Shown piece by piece: positions 53,205 to 62,724 of a DNA stretch of 62,780 nucleotides. The DNA is taken from the NCBI RefSeq assembly GCF_001427905.1, contig NZ_LMEF01000029.1, positions 724,437 to 787,216 on the forward strand. The letters are read 5' to 3'. The position numbers and the translations under genes were made by a program. Each line of letters begins with the position of its first letter. The first letter of the stretch is position 1. The notes beneath the pieces were generated by a model that saw only the letters and a list, made by a program, of their open reading frames with translations, searched no databases and had not been told where the DNA came from. This DNA comes from Flavobacterium sp. Root420 (lineage in GTDB: Bacteria > Bacteroidota > Bacteroidia > Flavobacteriales > Flavobacteriaceae).

Positions 53205-55811
53205 ATGAAAACAACTATTTACATTTTAATTTTAAGTTTTTTGTCCACTTCACTTAGTGCGCAGCAGTATAAAAAACATGCTGCAAGCAAGGATGGATTA
53301 TCTATAGACTTATCTGAAGGAGTGCTAAACATATTTCCTCTTACCGAAAAATCGATCCGCATACAATATCAAATCGGAAATAAAAAAGAAGAACAAGAGT
53401 TTGTTTTGATAAATAAACCGAATGTACCTGCTTTCTCATTAAAGGAAACTGCTGCCAGTTTAGAACTCAGCACAAAAAGTATTGTAGTTACGTACAATAA
53501 AAAGACAGGCGTACTAGCGTATAGTGATAAATCAGGGAATGTATTTCTTAGCGAAAAAGCAAATACAAGGCTATTGAAGCCTGACCTAATTATGGGAGAA
53601 CCTTGTTTTATCGCTGAACAAGGTTTTGAATCTCCTGAGGATGAATATTTATTCGGATTAGGACAGTTTCAGGATGGTTTTTATAATTTAAAAAATACCA
53701 CCAGAAAATTAATTCAGGTGAATACACAAATCGCCATTCCGTTTTTGGTATCCAATAAAGGGTATGGTTTGTTATGGCATCAATATGGGCTAACTTATTT
53801 TAATCCAACAAGTCAGGAGATCACTTTGGTTAAGAATAGTAAAAATGAAGGGGAGAAAAATGAAGTTGAAGTGACAACAACTTCGGGCACGCAGAAAGTT
53901 TCACAACAACAATCCATCTATTCCGGAGATTTTTCTGTAGCCAAAGAGGGTGAATATTCGATATTTCTGGATTTTGGAGACATGGATAGCCGTCATTTAG
54001 TCTTGATTGATGGCATTGACGTAATTAATCAATCTAATTTATGGTTGCCACCGGCAGTGAGTAAATTAGTTCACTTAAAGGCAGGAGAGCATACGGTAAA
54101 AGTAATTTGTAAATCGACTAATACGCCATCTCTTAGTCTTAAACTTTCTAATAACGAAACGGTTTTTAAATCTCCCAATGCAAAATCACTTGATTATGTC
54201 GTTTTTGCAGGAAATAATACAGACGAAATTATCGCCAATTACCGCAATCTTACCGGTAATGTTCCTATGTTGCCTAAATGGGCATTTGGATTTTGGCAAT
54301 GTCGTGAGCGTTATACTTCCGGAGAGCATTTGGTTTCAACTATAAAAGAATTTAGAAAACGTAATTTACCCGTGGATGTAATTGTACAGGATTGGCAATA
54401 TTGGGGTAAATATGGCTGGGGAGTGCCAAAGTTTGATGAAACAAATTATCCGGAACCTGAAAAATTCATAAAGGAAATTCACAATTTAAAGGCTCATTTT
54501 TCTATTTCTGTCTGGGAAAATCTAAATAAGGAATCTGAAATTGCTAAGGAATATCTATCCAAAAAATTATTTATATCAAACAGTCCCTGGATTGATATTT
54601 ATAATCCGGAAACTCAGAGAACACATTGGAATGCACTAAATAAAAATTTATTTGCACTGGGAGTAGATTCCTGGTGGATGGACGCTACCGAACCTGAAAA
54701 TGATGCCTTAAGAGGCAAACAGACTTATTTTGGATTGGGTGATTTTTACCGATTAACCTATCCATTATTTGTTAGTAAAGCTGTTTATGAAGGTCAAAGA
54801 AATACTAATCCCGAAAAGAGAGTCGCCATTCTTACCCGTTCTGCCTTTTTAGGACAGCAGCGTTATGCGACAATCAACTGGTCAGGCGATATAGGCTGGG
54901 ATTGGGATGCCTATAAACGTCAAATAGTGGCGGGCTTAAATTACAATCTTACCGGAATGCCGTATTGGACGACCGATATAGGTGGTTTTTTTCGCCCGGG
55001 ACCCACACAATACACAGATGAAAAGTATCATGAAATACTAACACGTTGGTTTCAGTGGGGTGTATTCAACCCCATATTTCGCATCCATGGTTATCAAACA
55101 GAAACTGAGCCCTGGAAATATGGTGAAAAAGTAGAAAATAATATGCGTTCCATGATGAATCTTAGATATCAATTGCTCCCTTATATATACTCTGAAGCCT
55201 GGCAGATCACTAAGAATAATTCAACATTGATGCGGCCGCTGGTTATGGATTTTAATGAGGACCCAACTGCTGTCAGTACGGCTTACCAATATATGTTTGG
55301 CAAAGCATTCTTAATAGCGCCCGTTACCGCGCCCAATGTTACCAATTGGGATGTTTACCTGCCAAGACAAAATGCCTGGTTTGATTTCTGGACCGGCAAG
55401 CGATTTGAAGGAGGGCAGACGATTTCAACTCCTGCACCATTGGATAAAATTCCAGTTTTCGTAAAGGAAGGTTCAATTGTAGCGATGGGAAATATAATTC
55501 AGGATACAAATTCGAAACAGGACGAACTTGAAATTCGGATTTATACCGGTAAGGATGCAGCGTTTACTCTTTATAATGATGAAGGCGATAATTACAATTA
55601 TGAAAAAGGAAAACATACTGAGATTCCTATAGTCTGGAACGAAAAAAATCAAACCCTGACTTTAGGAAAACAAATAGGTAGCTATAAGAATCAAACAGCA
55701 GTATATACCATGAATATTGTCTGGATCTCCGGAAAACAAAACGATATCATTTCTGAAACAATAAAGTATGTTGGAAAGAAAGTAGTAGTAAAAAGACAGA
55801 TTAATAAATGA
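53205..55811 (+). CDS. GH31 alpha-xylosidase-like enzyme with inserted PA14 domain
   Basis: The 868-residue exported protein has a signal peptide 1-19 (LSAQ). An N-terminal galactose-mutarotase-like domain (about 25-200) is interrupted by a PA14 domain (about 220-335, IYSGDFSVAKEGEYSIFLDFGD). The TIM barrel (about 350-690) carries nucleophile D493 in WWMDATEPEND and acid/base D562 in WSGDIGWDWD. C-terminal beta domains complete it. PA14-containing GH31 enzymes of this build are alpha-xylosidases acting on xyloglucan or on alpha-xylosyl decorations of complex xylan. There are 7 bases between the GH97 stop and this start, so the genes are tightly coupled. Confidence 0.9.
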   Translation: MKTTIYILILSFLSTSLSAQQYKKHAASKDGLSIDLSEGVLNIFPLTEKSIRIQYQIGNKKEEQEFVLINKPNVPAFSLKETAASLELSTKSIVVTYNKKTGVLAYSDKSGNVFLSEKANTRLLKPDLIMGEPCFIAEQGFESPEDEYLFGLGQFQDGFYNLKNTTRKLIQVNTQIAIPFLVSNKGYGLLWHQYGLTYFNPTSQEITLVKNSKNEGEKNEVEVTTTSGTQKVSQQQSIYSGDFSVAKEGEYSIFLDFGDMDSRHLVLIDGIDVINQSNLWLPPAVSKLVHLKAGEHTVKVICKSTNTPSLSLKLSNNETVFKSPNAKSLDYVVFAGNNTDEIIANYRNLTGNVPMLPKWAFGFWQCRERYTSGEHLVSTIKEFRKRNLPVDVIVQDWQYWGKYGWGVPKFDETNYPEPEKFIKEIHNLKAHFSISVWENLNKESEIAKEYLSKKLFISNSPWIDIYNPETQRTHWNALNKNLFALGVDSWWMDATEPENDALRGKQTYFGLGDFYRLTYPLFVSKAVYEGQRNTNPEKRVAILTRSAFLGQQRYATINWSGDIGWDWDAYKRQIVAGLNYNLTGMPYWTTDIGGFFRPGPTQYTDEKYHEILTRWFQWGVFNPIFRIHGYQTETEPWKYGEKVENNMRSMMNLRYQLLPYIYSEAWQITKNNSTLMRPLVMDFNEDPTAVSTAYQYMFGKAFLIAPVTAPNVTNWDVYLPRQNAWFDFWTGKRFEGGQTISTPAPLDKIPVFVKEGSIVAMGNIIQDTNSKQDELEIRIYTGKDAAFTLYNDEGDNYNYEKGKHTEIPIVWNEKNQTLTLGKQIGSYKNQTAVYTMNIVWISGKQNDIISETIKYVGKKVVVKRQINK

Positions 55812-55872
55812 ATTCAATGATATAATTACCACAGCATTCCCTATTAACTATACAAACCAAAAGACTAATAAA

Positions 55873-56835
55873 ATGAAAAACCACACCAAAATTTTATTTG
55901 CACTACTGTGCTGTCTGTCAGCAATTAAAACTACAGCACAAAATCCTATTATCAAAAATATTTTTACTGCAGATCCGGCACCAATTGTACATAAAGGCAC
56001 CTTGTATTTGTATACAGGACATGATGTAGCTACCGAGCAGGATACCAACTATAAAATGGCCGATTGGCGTGTATATTCGACAACAGATATGGTTATCTGG
56101 AAAGACCATGGGTCACCGCTCTCGCCAAGTACTTTTTCCTGGGCCACCGGAGATGCTTATGCAGCACAATGTATTGAGCGAAAAGGAAAGTTTTATTGGT
56201 TCGTTTCTACCTTTCATAAAAAAGACGAGGTTAGCGGAGGCGGTGCTGCAATAGGCGTTGCTGTTTCTGACAGTCCTACAGGTCCTTTTAAGGATGCAAT
56301 AGGAAAAGCGCTTATCATTAACGAAATGACTACCGACATGAAGTATGCCTGGGACGATATTGACCCGACGGTTTTTGTCGATGATGATGGTCAGGCGTAT
56401 ATGTTTTGGGGGAATGGAAGCTGTAAATGGGTAAAACTGAAAAAGAACATGATTGAACTGGATGGCGAGATTACCACTTTCAAACCTAAAAATTATATTG
56501 AAGGGCCGTGGGTGTATAAACGAAAAGGGATTTATTATTTAGTATATGCCAGTGCAGGAACAAAACCTGAAATGATCGAATATTGTACCGCCAAAAATCC
56601 AACCGGACCCTGGACATATCAGGGCATTATTCAGGAAAATGTACCCAACAGTTTTACGACACATCCGGGAATTATTGATTACAAAGGCAAATCATACTTT
56701 TTTTATCACAACGGAAGTTTGCCTACAGGCGGCAGTTACAGACGTTCTGTTTGTGTAGACTATATGTATTATAATGAGGATGGAACCATTCAAAAAATAA
56801 TGCAAACTACTGAAGGTGTGAGCAAAATCAAGTAA
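55873..56835 (+). CDS. Single-domain GH43 glycosidase (xylosidase/arabinofuranosidase)
   Basis: The 320-residue exported protein has a signal peptide (1-23, KTTAQ) and consists of only the five-bladed propeller. Catalytic residues are D34 in TADPAPIV, D164 in DIDPTVFVDDDG and E210 in YIEGPWVYK. YLYTGHDVATE near the start is characteristic of small Bacteroidota GH43 beta-xylosidase or arabinofuranosidase groups. It lacks the C-terminal sandwich of the two GH43 enzymes in operon A, so it is a third, distinct specificity. It is flanked by GH31 and GH8 in operon B. Confidence 0.88.
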   Translation: MKNHTKILFALLCCLSAIKTTAQNPIIKNIFTADPAPIVHKGTLYLYTGHDVATEQDTNYKMADWRVYSTTDMVIWKDHGSPLSPSTFSWATGDAYAAQCIERKGKFYWFVSTFHKKDEVSGGGAAIGVAVSDSPTGPFKDAIGKALIINEMTTDMKYAWDDIDPTVFVDDDGQAYMFWGNGSCKWVKLKKNMIELDGEITTFKPKNYIEGPWVYKRKGIYYLVYASAGTKPEMIEYCTAKNPTGPWTYQGIIQENVPNSFTTHPGIIDYKGKSYFFYHNGSLPTGGSYRRSVCVDYMYYNEDGTIQKIMQTTEGVSKIK

Positions 56836-56882
56836 AAAGTAGAATCTCAATTTAAGTTTTTTGTTATCCAATAAAAAAAATT

Positions 56883-58181
56883 ATGGTTAGAAATAAAAAA
56901 TGCAGAAGGAAAAATTTTCTCATAATTCAGATTTTAGTCGTGGCTATTTTGATGATTGTTCCGATTTTGGGGATGAGTCAGAATAAAAAGAAAACAGAAA
57001 AATCAGAATCCAACAGACCTCACTACCGCAATCTTTTTAAAGAAGCCGGTTATAGTCAGGCTGAAATAGACCAAAAATTAGCCAAAGCCTATTATGATGT
57101 TTTTGAAGGACCGAATAAAGTATATTTTAAAGAAGGCGATTCTTTAGGATATGTTTCGGATGTTAAAAATAAAGATGCCCGTACCGAAGGAATGTCATAT
57201 GGCATGATGGTCGCGGTTCAACTCAATAAAAAAGAGGTTTTTGACCGTATCTGGAGATGGTCCGTCAAATACATGCAGCATCAGGATGGCCCCAGAGAAG
57301 GTTATTTTGCGTGGAGTGTAAATCCTCAAACTAAAAAACAAAATTCGGCTGGTTCTGCGTCAGATGGAGAGTTGTATTATATCACCAGTTTGCTTTTTGC
57401 TTCTAACAAATGGGGCAATGATACTGGAATTCATTACTATAAGGAAGCCAGAAGAATATTGGATGCCATGTGGAAAAAAGACGGCACAGGTAATATCCAT
57501 AATATTATAAATACCGAACATAAGCAGATATCTTTCGTACCGGAAGGGGGCGGGTACAATTGGACCGACCCTTCGTATCATGTTCCGGCGTTTTACGAAA
57601 TATGGGCTTTATATGCCAAAGATGGTCATGAGCAGTTTTATAGAGAATGTGCCGATGTTTCCCGTAATTTTCTGCATAAAGCGACTCATACTATAACAGG
57701 CCTAAATTCCGATTACACCGAATTCACCGGAGAACCTCATGCGACACCATGGATGCCTTCCGGATTTCGTTACGATTCGTGGCGTGTGCCTATGAACATC
57801 GCAATGGATTATACCTGGTATGGAAAAGATAAAAGGTGGCAGGAAGAATATGCCAGAAAATTTCAAAATTTTCTGAGATCAAAGGGATTAGACACTTTTG
57901 AGGATCAGTTTAATCTCGATGGTTCTAAACCGGAATTTATACTGCAGGCTGGTCCGGTTAAAAAACTCAGACATTCTATCGGATTGGTAGCAACCTCAGC
58001 TACTGCTTCATTAGTCAATCCCGATAAAGCAAGTATGGACTTTGTTCACGCGCTTTGGAAGGCGAAGCTTGAACCTTATGAGGACGGTTATTTTGATCCG
58101 TACTATGATGGTTTAATGTATCTCTTCAGTTTAATGCATCTAAGCGGAAACTACCAAATTATAAATCCGACAGTTAAATAA
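56883..58181 (+). CDS. GH8 enzyme, probable reducing-end xylose-releasing exo-oligoxylanase
   Basis: The 432-residue protein has an N-terminal hydrophobic segment (FLIIQILVVAILMIVPILGMSQ) acting as signal peptide or anchor. The (alpha/alpha)6 barrel starts at NLFKEAGYSQAEIDQKLAKAYYDVFEG. E102 in DARTEGMSYGMM is the general acid, and FRYDSWRVPMNIAMDY carries the conserved Asp/Arg region. The sequence style fits the xylan-active GH8 group, which includes reducing-end xylose-releasing exo-oligoxylanases, rather than GH8 cellulases or chitosanases. An endo-xylanase cannot be excluded. It is the only candidate main-chain xylanase in the window. Confidence 0.88.
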   Translation: MVRNKKCRRKNFLIIQILVVAILMIVPILGMSQNKKKTEKSESNRPHYRNLFKEAGYSQAEIDQKLAKAYYDVFEGPNKVYFKEGDSLGYVSDVKNKDARTEGMSYGMMVAVQLNKKEVFDRIWRWSVKYMQHQDGPREGYFAWSVNPQTKKQNSAGSASDGELYYITSLLFASNKWGNDTGIHYYKEARRILDAMWKKDGTGNIHNIINTEHKQISFVPEGGGYNWTDPSYHVPAFYEIWALYAKDGHEQFYRECADVSRNFLHKATHTITGLNSDYTEFTGEPHATPWMPSGFRYDSWRVPMNIAMDYTWYGKDKRWQEEYARKFQNFLRSKGLDTFEDQFNLDGSKPEFILQAGPVKKLRHSIGLVATSATASLVNPDKASMDFVHALWKAKLEPYEDGYFDPYYDGLMYLFSLMHLSGNYQIINPTVK

Positions 58182-58205
58182 ATTTTAAACTTAAAATATA
58201 AAAAT

Positions 58206-59333
58206 ATGAAACAGTATACAGTTGTGCTCTTATGGGGCTTTATTTTTTTATCAGGTTTTACAGGTTTTGCACAATCCAATCAGGGCACCATTGCCGAAGA
58301 CTTTAAACCTTCAACAGTCAATCAGCCCGGACAAGAATATCCACAAGTGAATTCTCAGGGGTATGCGAGATTTCAAATTATGGCTCCCCAAGCCAAATCT
58401 GTTGTGGTAAGCCTTGGATTGGGAGGGGCAAAAGGAGGCACAATCCTTACAAAAGCTGAAGATGGTTTGTGGAAAGGCACCACCGCCGGCGCCATGGATG
58501 AAGGATTTCATTATTATCATATAACGGTTGACGGAGGAGTTTTTAACGATCCAGGCGCACTTAACTTTTACGGCTCTACCCGTTGGGAAAGCGGAATCGA
58601 AATTCCGGCCCACGATCAGGATTTTTATGCCTTGAAAAATGTTCCGCACGGAAATGTACAGCAGATTCTTTTCCCTTCAAAGAATACCAATACGTCTCGC
58701 AGAGCTTATGTTTACACACCGCCAGGTTATGATAAAGAAAATGCAAAGAAATATCCGGTTTTGTATTTACAGCATGGCTGGGGAGAAGATGAAACAGCCT
58801 GGAGCAATCAGGGACGTGTTAATTTGATCATGGATAATTTGATTGCAGAAGGTAAAATAAAACCATTCCTGATTGTAATGACCTACGGAATGACCAATGA
58901 AATTAAATATGGTGGCTTGGCCAGTTTTAAAATAGAACCCTTTCAGGCGGTTCTGACAGAAGAATTAATTCCGTATGTGGATTCAAATTTCCGTACGCTT
59001 GCCAATCAGGCTAACCGTGCCATGGGTGGTTTATCGATGGGCGGTATGGAAACAAAATCGATAACGCTTAATAAACCTGAAGTTTTCTCTCACTACGCAC
59101 TTCTTAGTGGCGGAACTTATAAACCGGAAGACATTAAGGACAAATCAAAAGTCAAACTGATCTTCTTAAGTTGCGGAAGTAAGGAACGTCCTGATGGTAT
59201 TAAAACTGCCGTTTCGTCTCTTAAAACTGCCGGCTTTAATGCGGTTCCTTATATTTCAGAAGGAACAGGACATGAATTTCAAACCTGGCGTCGCAGCTTT
59301 AAAGAATTAGCGCCGCTTTTGTTTAAAGAATAA
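58206..59333 (+). CDS. CE1-type esterase with N-terminal E-set domain (feruloyl/acetyl-xylan esterase-like)
   Basis: The 375-residue exported protein has a signal peptide 1-22 (GFAQ). An E-set/CBM48-like domain (about 35-140, VNSQGYARFQIMAPQAKSVVVSLG) precedes the CE1 hydrolase (about 150-375), with YVYTPPGYDKENAKKYPVLYLQHGWGEDE, nucleophile S277 in GLSMGGM, and GTGHEFQTWRRSFKELAPLLF carrying the His. It matches the C-terminal half of the multi-esterase at 6440 module for module (DPSSNTFYGMGRMASGIEIP against DPGALNFYGSTRWESGIEIP), which points to duplication. Expected substrates are feruloyl or acetyl esters on arabinoxylan. Confidence 0.9.
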   Translation: MKQYTVVLLWGFIFLSGFTGFAQSNQGTIAEDFKPSTVNQPGQEYPQVNSQGYARFQIMAPQAKSVVVSLGLGGAKGGTILTKAEDGLWKGTTAGAMDEGFHYYHITVDGGVFNDPGALNFYGSTRWESGIEIPAHDQDFYALKNVPHGNVQQILFPSKNTNTSRRAYVYTPPGYDKENAKKYPVLYLQHGWGEDETAWSNQGRVNLIMDNLIAEGKIKPFLIVMTYGMTNEIKYGGLASFKIEPFQAVLTEELIPYVDSNFRTLANQANRAMGGLSMGGMETKSITLNKPEVFSHYALLSGGTYKPEDIKDKSKVKLIFLSCGSKERPDGIKTAVSSLKTAGFNAVPYISEGTGHEFQTWRRSFKELAPLLFKE

Positions 59334-59361
59334 GTTTTCAATAAAAATTAAAATCTAAATT

Positions 59362-61941
59362 ATGCGTAAACTTAATAATACCTCCACAGTTCTGTTTCAT
59401 TTCAAAAGAACTTTATGGAAACAAGTATTCTTATTTATTTGTTTTTTTAGCCTGTTCAACAGTTCCTTTTCTCAGACTTTAGTATTAAATGAAAAAGAAT
59501 ATTTCGAAACTCCGGGGCTGAATGTCTGGGTTTTTAATAATGAATATAACGGAATGTTTTTCGACGAAAAAACGGCCGGAATAGAATTTATTCATCATGG
59601 TGTCAGAACGGTAACCGGCGGTGCTATCAGACTTCAAAACACACCGGAACAATGGGATTTAATTCCGAAAATGATCAGCCGAAAAGTCGACAAGGCAAAG
59701 AAAACCATTGAAGTCACCTTGCGATATGAGGAGTTTAATTTTGATTCCAAAATTATAGTCACGCCAAAAGGAAAAGGTTTTGTTATCGATGTGATATTAG
59801 ACAAACCAGTTCCGAAGCAATTGGAAGGAAGGGCCGGATTTAATATGGAATTTATACCCACTTCTTATTTTGAGAGCAATTATGTAGTCGATGGAAAAGC
59901 GGGAACTTTCCCTCGATATCCTGCAAGTAATACTGAGATTCGCCCGTTGGCTGAAAAAATTCCTCAGTTTGCGGGACATACCACATTTGATGATCGTGGA
60001 AGGAATGAATTTATAGCAACACTTCCTTTAGAATCGGGTAAGAGTTTCATCTTTGCGCCCGAAAATCCGGAACGTACCGTAAAAATTCAGTCCGAAGATC
60101 AGGATGTAATGCTTTTTGATGGGAGAAATTTGGGCCAGAATGGGTGGTTTATAGCGCGAAGTATTCTTCCTTCAAACAAAAAAGGGAAAGTAATGAGCTG
60201 GTATGTTGAACCTAATGCGATACCAAACTGGAAAAGAGAACCCGTAATTGGCTTTTCACAAGTGGGATATATGCCGGGCCAAAAGAAAGTAGCGGTTGTC
60301 GAACTGGATAAAAATGACAAGGCGTTAAGTACGGCGTCGATTTTTAAACTTGGTGCGGACGGGAAATTTACAGAAGCACTAAAGGTTAATGTCAAAGATT
60401 GGGGAACTTATCTCCGATACAATTATGCACAGATTGATTTTAGCGCTGTTAAAGAAAAAGGGCTTTATTATATTCAGTATGGCGACCAAAAAACAAATAC
60501 GTTTCAGATCGAGGAGGATATTTATTCCAAAATATGGCATCCCACTATGGACGTTTGGTTTCCGGTTCAGATGGATCATATGGAAGTGAATGAGGCGTAT
60601 AGAGTATGGCACGGAAGACCGTTTTTAGACGACTGCCTTCAGGCGCCAGTCAATCACGAACACTTTGATGGTTATAAACAAGGTCCAACAACTGAAACAA
60701 AATACAAACCTTTAGAACGTATTCCGGGAATGTCGGTTGGAGGCTGGTTTGATGCCGGTGATTTTGATATACAGACTTTTTCGCATGTCAGTGTCATCAA
60801 TAGTTTTGTAGAATCCTGGGAAGCTTTCAAAGTAAGCAGAGATGAAACTTATATAGATCAAAAAACACAGTTTGTAGACATTCACCGTCCTGATGGGCAA
60901 CCGGATTTATTGCAGCAAATTGAGCACGGCGTTTTGAACCTTGTGGCACAAGTGGAGAATATTGGGCACCCTGTCAGAGGAATTGTAGTTCCTAATCTGC
61001 ATCAGTACCATCATTTGGGAGATGCTTCAACTGAAACCGATAATCTTCCTTATAATTCATCTCTTAAACCATTTGAGTCTAACGGAGTTTCCAGCGGAAC
61101 GAAAGATGACCGATGGGCATTTACCAACCGAACTTCATTTCTGGATTTCAGAACTGCAGGAGCATTAGCCTCAGCTAGCAGAGCTTTAAAAGGGTATAAT
61201 AATGCACTTTCAGCTAAATGTTTGTCTCTTGCTATAAAGTTAACCAACGAAGCAACTGAAATAGATAAAAAGGCAAAACCGGATAACAGTCCAATGTCCA
61301 GATGGGGAAAAGGAAGTGATATGATTGCACTATTACAGCTGTACTTAAGCACAAAAGACGAACAGTATAAAAAAGGTTTTGAAGATAAAATATGGAAGTT
61401 ACTGGATGAAAACTTAGATTTTAATATGAATTCAGCGCTACTGGCCGTTTCTTCTATGGACGATAATTACAAGCAAAAAGTACGTGGCTATGTAATGAAG
61501 TATAAAGAAAAAATGGACAAAGAAAACAGCGAGAATCCTTACGGCGTGCCGATTGCAAAAAGAGGCTGGGGAGGTAGTTCGCAGGTTATTAATTGGGCAA
61601 GTACCAATTATTATATTCACAATATTTATCCTGATATCATGGATAAAGAAAGTGTTTATCAGGGATTGAATTATGTTTTAGGCTGTCATCCTTATTCTAA
61701 TTTATCTTTTGTAAATGCGGTCGGAAACAGATCTAAAAAAGTAGCTTATGGAGGCAATCGCGCAGACTTTACCACAATTGCCGGCGGAGTAGTTCCGGGA
61801 CTTATTTTTCTAAAACCGGATTATCTGGAGAATAAAGACGACTGGCCATTTTTTTGGGGAGAAAATGAATGTATTATAGATGGTGGTGCGTGGTATGTTT
61901 TTCTGGCAAATGCTGTTAATGATCTGGCTAAGGAAAAATAA
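59362..61941 (+). CDS. GH9-family glycosidase with CelD-type Ig domain and extra N-terminal beta module
   Basis: The 859-residue exported protein has a signal region within the first 39 residues (FSLFNSSFSQ), extended by a basic N-terminus. Residues about 40-300 form a beta-rich module that I cannot place. Residues about 305-390 are the CelD N-terminal Ig-like domain (GFSQVGYMPGQKKVAVVEL). The (alpha/alpha)6 GH9 domain covers about 395-855, with catalytic Asps in GGWFDAGDFDI and the acid Glu in WGENECIIDGGAWYVF. The usual HHR segment before the Glu is replaced by NRSKKVAYGGNRADF, so it is not a standard cellulase and may act on other beta-glycans or as an exo-enzyme. It is the last gene of operon B. 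Confidence 0.85.
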   Translation: MRKLNNTSTVLFHFKRTLWKQVFLFICFFSLFNSSFSQTLVLNEKEYFETPGLNVWVFNNEYNGMFFDEKTAGIEFIHHGVRTVTGGAIRLQNTPEQWDLIPKMISRKVDKAKKTIEVTLRYEEFNFDSKIIVTPKGKGFVIDVILDKPVPKQLEGRAGFNMEFIPTSYFESNYVVDGKAGTFPRYPASNTEIRPLAEKIPQFAGHTTFDDRGRNEFIATLPLESGKSFIFAPENPERTVKIQSEDQDVMLFDGRNLGQNGWFIARSILPSNKKGKVMSWYVEPNAIPNWKREPVIGFSQVGYMPGQKKVAVVELDKNDKALSTASIFKLGADGKFTEALKVNVKDWGTYLRYNYAQIDFSAVKEKGLYYIQYGDQKTNTFQIEEDIYSKIWHPTMDVWFPVQMDHMEVNEAYRVWHGRPFLDDCLQAPVNHEHFDGYKQGPTTETKYKPLERIPGMSVGGWFDAGDFDIQTFSHVSVINSFVESWEAFKVSRDETYIDQKTQFVDIHRPDGQPDLLQQIEHGVLNLVAQVENIGHPVRGIVVPNLHQYHHLGDASTETDNLPYNSSLKPFESNGVSSGTKDDRWAFTNRTSFLDFRTAGALASASRALKGYNNALSAKCLSLAIKLTNEATEIDKKAKPDNSPMSRWGKGSDMIALLQLYLSTKDEQYKKGFEDKIWKLLDENLDFNMNSALLAVSSMDDNYKQKVRGYVMKYKEKMDKENSENPYGVPIAKRGWGGSSQVINWASTNYYIHNIYPDIMDKESVYQGLNYVLGCHPYSNLSFVNAVGNRSKKVAYGGNRADFTTIAGGVVPGLIFLKPDYLENKDDWPFFWGENECIIDGGAWYVFLANAVNDLAKEK

Positions 61942-61955
61942 AAAGAAGACTTAAA

Positions 61956-62045
61956 ATTTAAACACATAGAAACATAGTTTAGCATGCGGTAAAAGACACT
62001 TCGCCTGTTTAAAAACACAGAGCGGCCTATGCGAAAGAAATAGAT
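61956..62045. repeat. Intergenic repeat-like stretch (ACACATAGAAACATAG type)
   Basis: AAACACATAGAAACATAG and AAAAACACAGAGCGGCCTATGCG are words familiar from dispersed non-coding repeats of Flavobacterium. A weak fold pairs CATAG with CTATG. No gene fits here. Confidence 0.35.
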
Positions 62046-62070
62046 CTATTCAATTCCCAAATAGAGAGGG

Positions 62071-62101
62071 TTGACTTATGTACTTACAGTTTGTATTTTT
62101 G
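62071..62101 (+). promoter_or_regulatory. Candidate promoter of the TrmH-like gene
   Basis: TTG at 62071-62073, a 20-base spacer and TATTTTTG at 62094-62101 fit TTG...TAnnTTTG exactly. Transcription would then start at or next to the ATG at 62107, implying a leaderless or nearly leaderless mRNA. Confidence 0.5.
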
Positions 62102-62106
62102 CCCTT

Positions 62107-62565
62107 ATGAATGATAATTTTATAAATGAATATTTTGGGATAGGAATACAAAATGGTAAAACACCTGAAAATTTGGGTGTTTTGTGGCGATCGGCTCAAA
62201 ACTTGGGTGCTACTTTTATATTTACCATTGGTAATCGATATGCCAAACAAGCTTGTGATACTCATGATGCGGTTAAAGCAATTCCTTATTTTCATTATGA
62301 TACTTTTGAAGCTTTTTTTGAAAACTTACCTAAAGGCGCGCGATTGGTTGGTGTAGAATTAGATGACAAAGCTTCAGATTTAGAAACCTTCGAGCACCCA
62401 AGACGTTGTGTTTATTTATTGGGAGCAGAAGATCATGGCTTATCCAAAAAAGTAATGGATAAATGCCATCACTTAGTAAAATTTAAATCAGAAAAAAGTT
62501 TAAATGTGGCCGTGGCAGGAACAATTATTATGTACGACAGAAACTTGCCTAAACCACGTTCTTAA
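62107..62565 (+). CDS. TrmH/SpoU-family RNA methyltransferase, 152 residues
   Basis: I start it at ATG 62107. The longer frame begins with TTG at 62071, which is better read as a -33 element. Motifs of the SPOUT/TrmH fold are present: GKTPENLGVLWRSAQNLGATF (N-terminal block), VYLLGAEDHGLSKKVMDKC (motif 2, SAM-knot) and SLNVAVAGTIIMYDR (motif 3). The protein transfers methyl from S-adenosylmethionine to a ribose 2'-OH in tRNA or rRNA. At about 150 residues it is the compact single-domain form. It is a housekeeping gene marking the right border of the polysaccharide region. The exact target nucleotide cannot be told. Confidence 0.88.
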   Translation: MNDNFINEYFGIGIQNGKTPENLGVLWRSAQNLGATFIFTIGNRYAKQACDTHDAVKAIPYFHYDTFEAFFENLPKGARLVGVELDDKASDLETFEHPRRCVYLLGAEDHGLSKKVMDKCHHLVKFKSEKSLNVAVAGTIIMYDRNLPKPRS

Positions 62566-62587
62566 AACAAAAACTTAACTTTTATAA

Positions 62588-62643
62588 CCTACCGTCTGGA
62601 CACAAATATTTTTTTTTAATTATATTTGAGAAAAAGTGCAGAC
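62588..62643. repeat. Direct repeat, copy 1 (56 bp)
   Basis: The 56 bases from CCTACCGTCTGGACAC to AGTGCAGAC are identical to 62725-62780, giving a 137-base period. Inside are a T-tract, an exact -7-like TATATTTG, and near-complementary ends (GTCTGGACAC and GTGCAGAC) that could pair. Confidence 0.85.
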
Positions 62644-62707
62644 TAGATATTTTGAAAATTTAAAAGACAAGCGATTGTTGAATAGAGGGCGGTATCTCCC
62701 GATTTAG

Positions 62708-62722
62708 AAAAACAAGGTTTTT
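62708..62722 (+). terminator. Small hairpin between the direct repeats
   Basis: AAAAAC at 62708-62713 pairs with GTTTTT at 62717-62722 over AAG. It is weak and AT-rich. It may end a short transcript begun in repeat copy 1. Confidence 0.3.
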
Positions 62723-62724
62723 AG

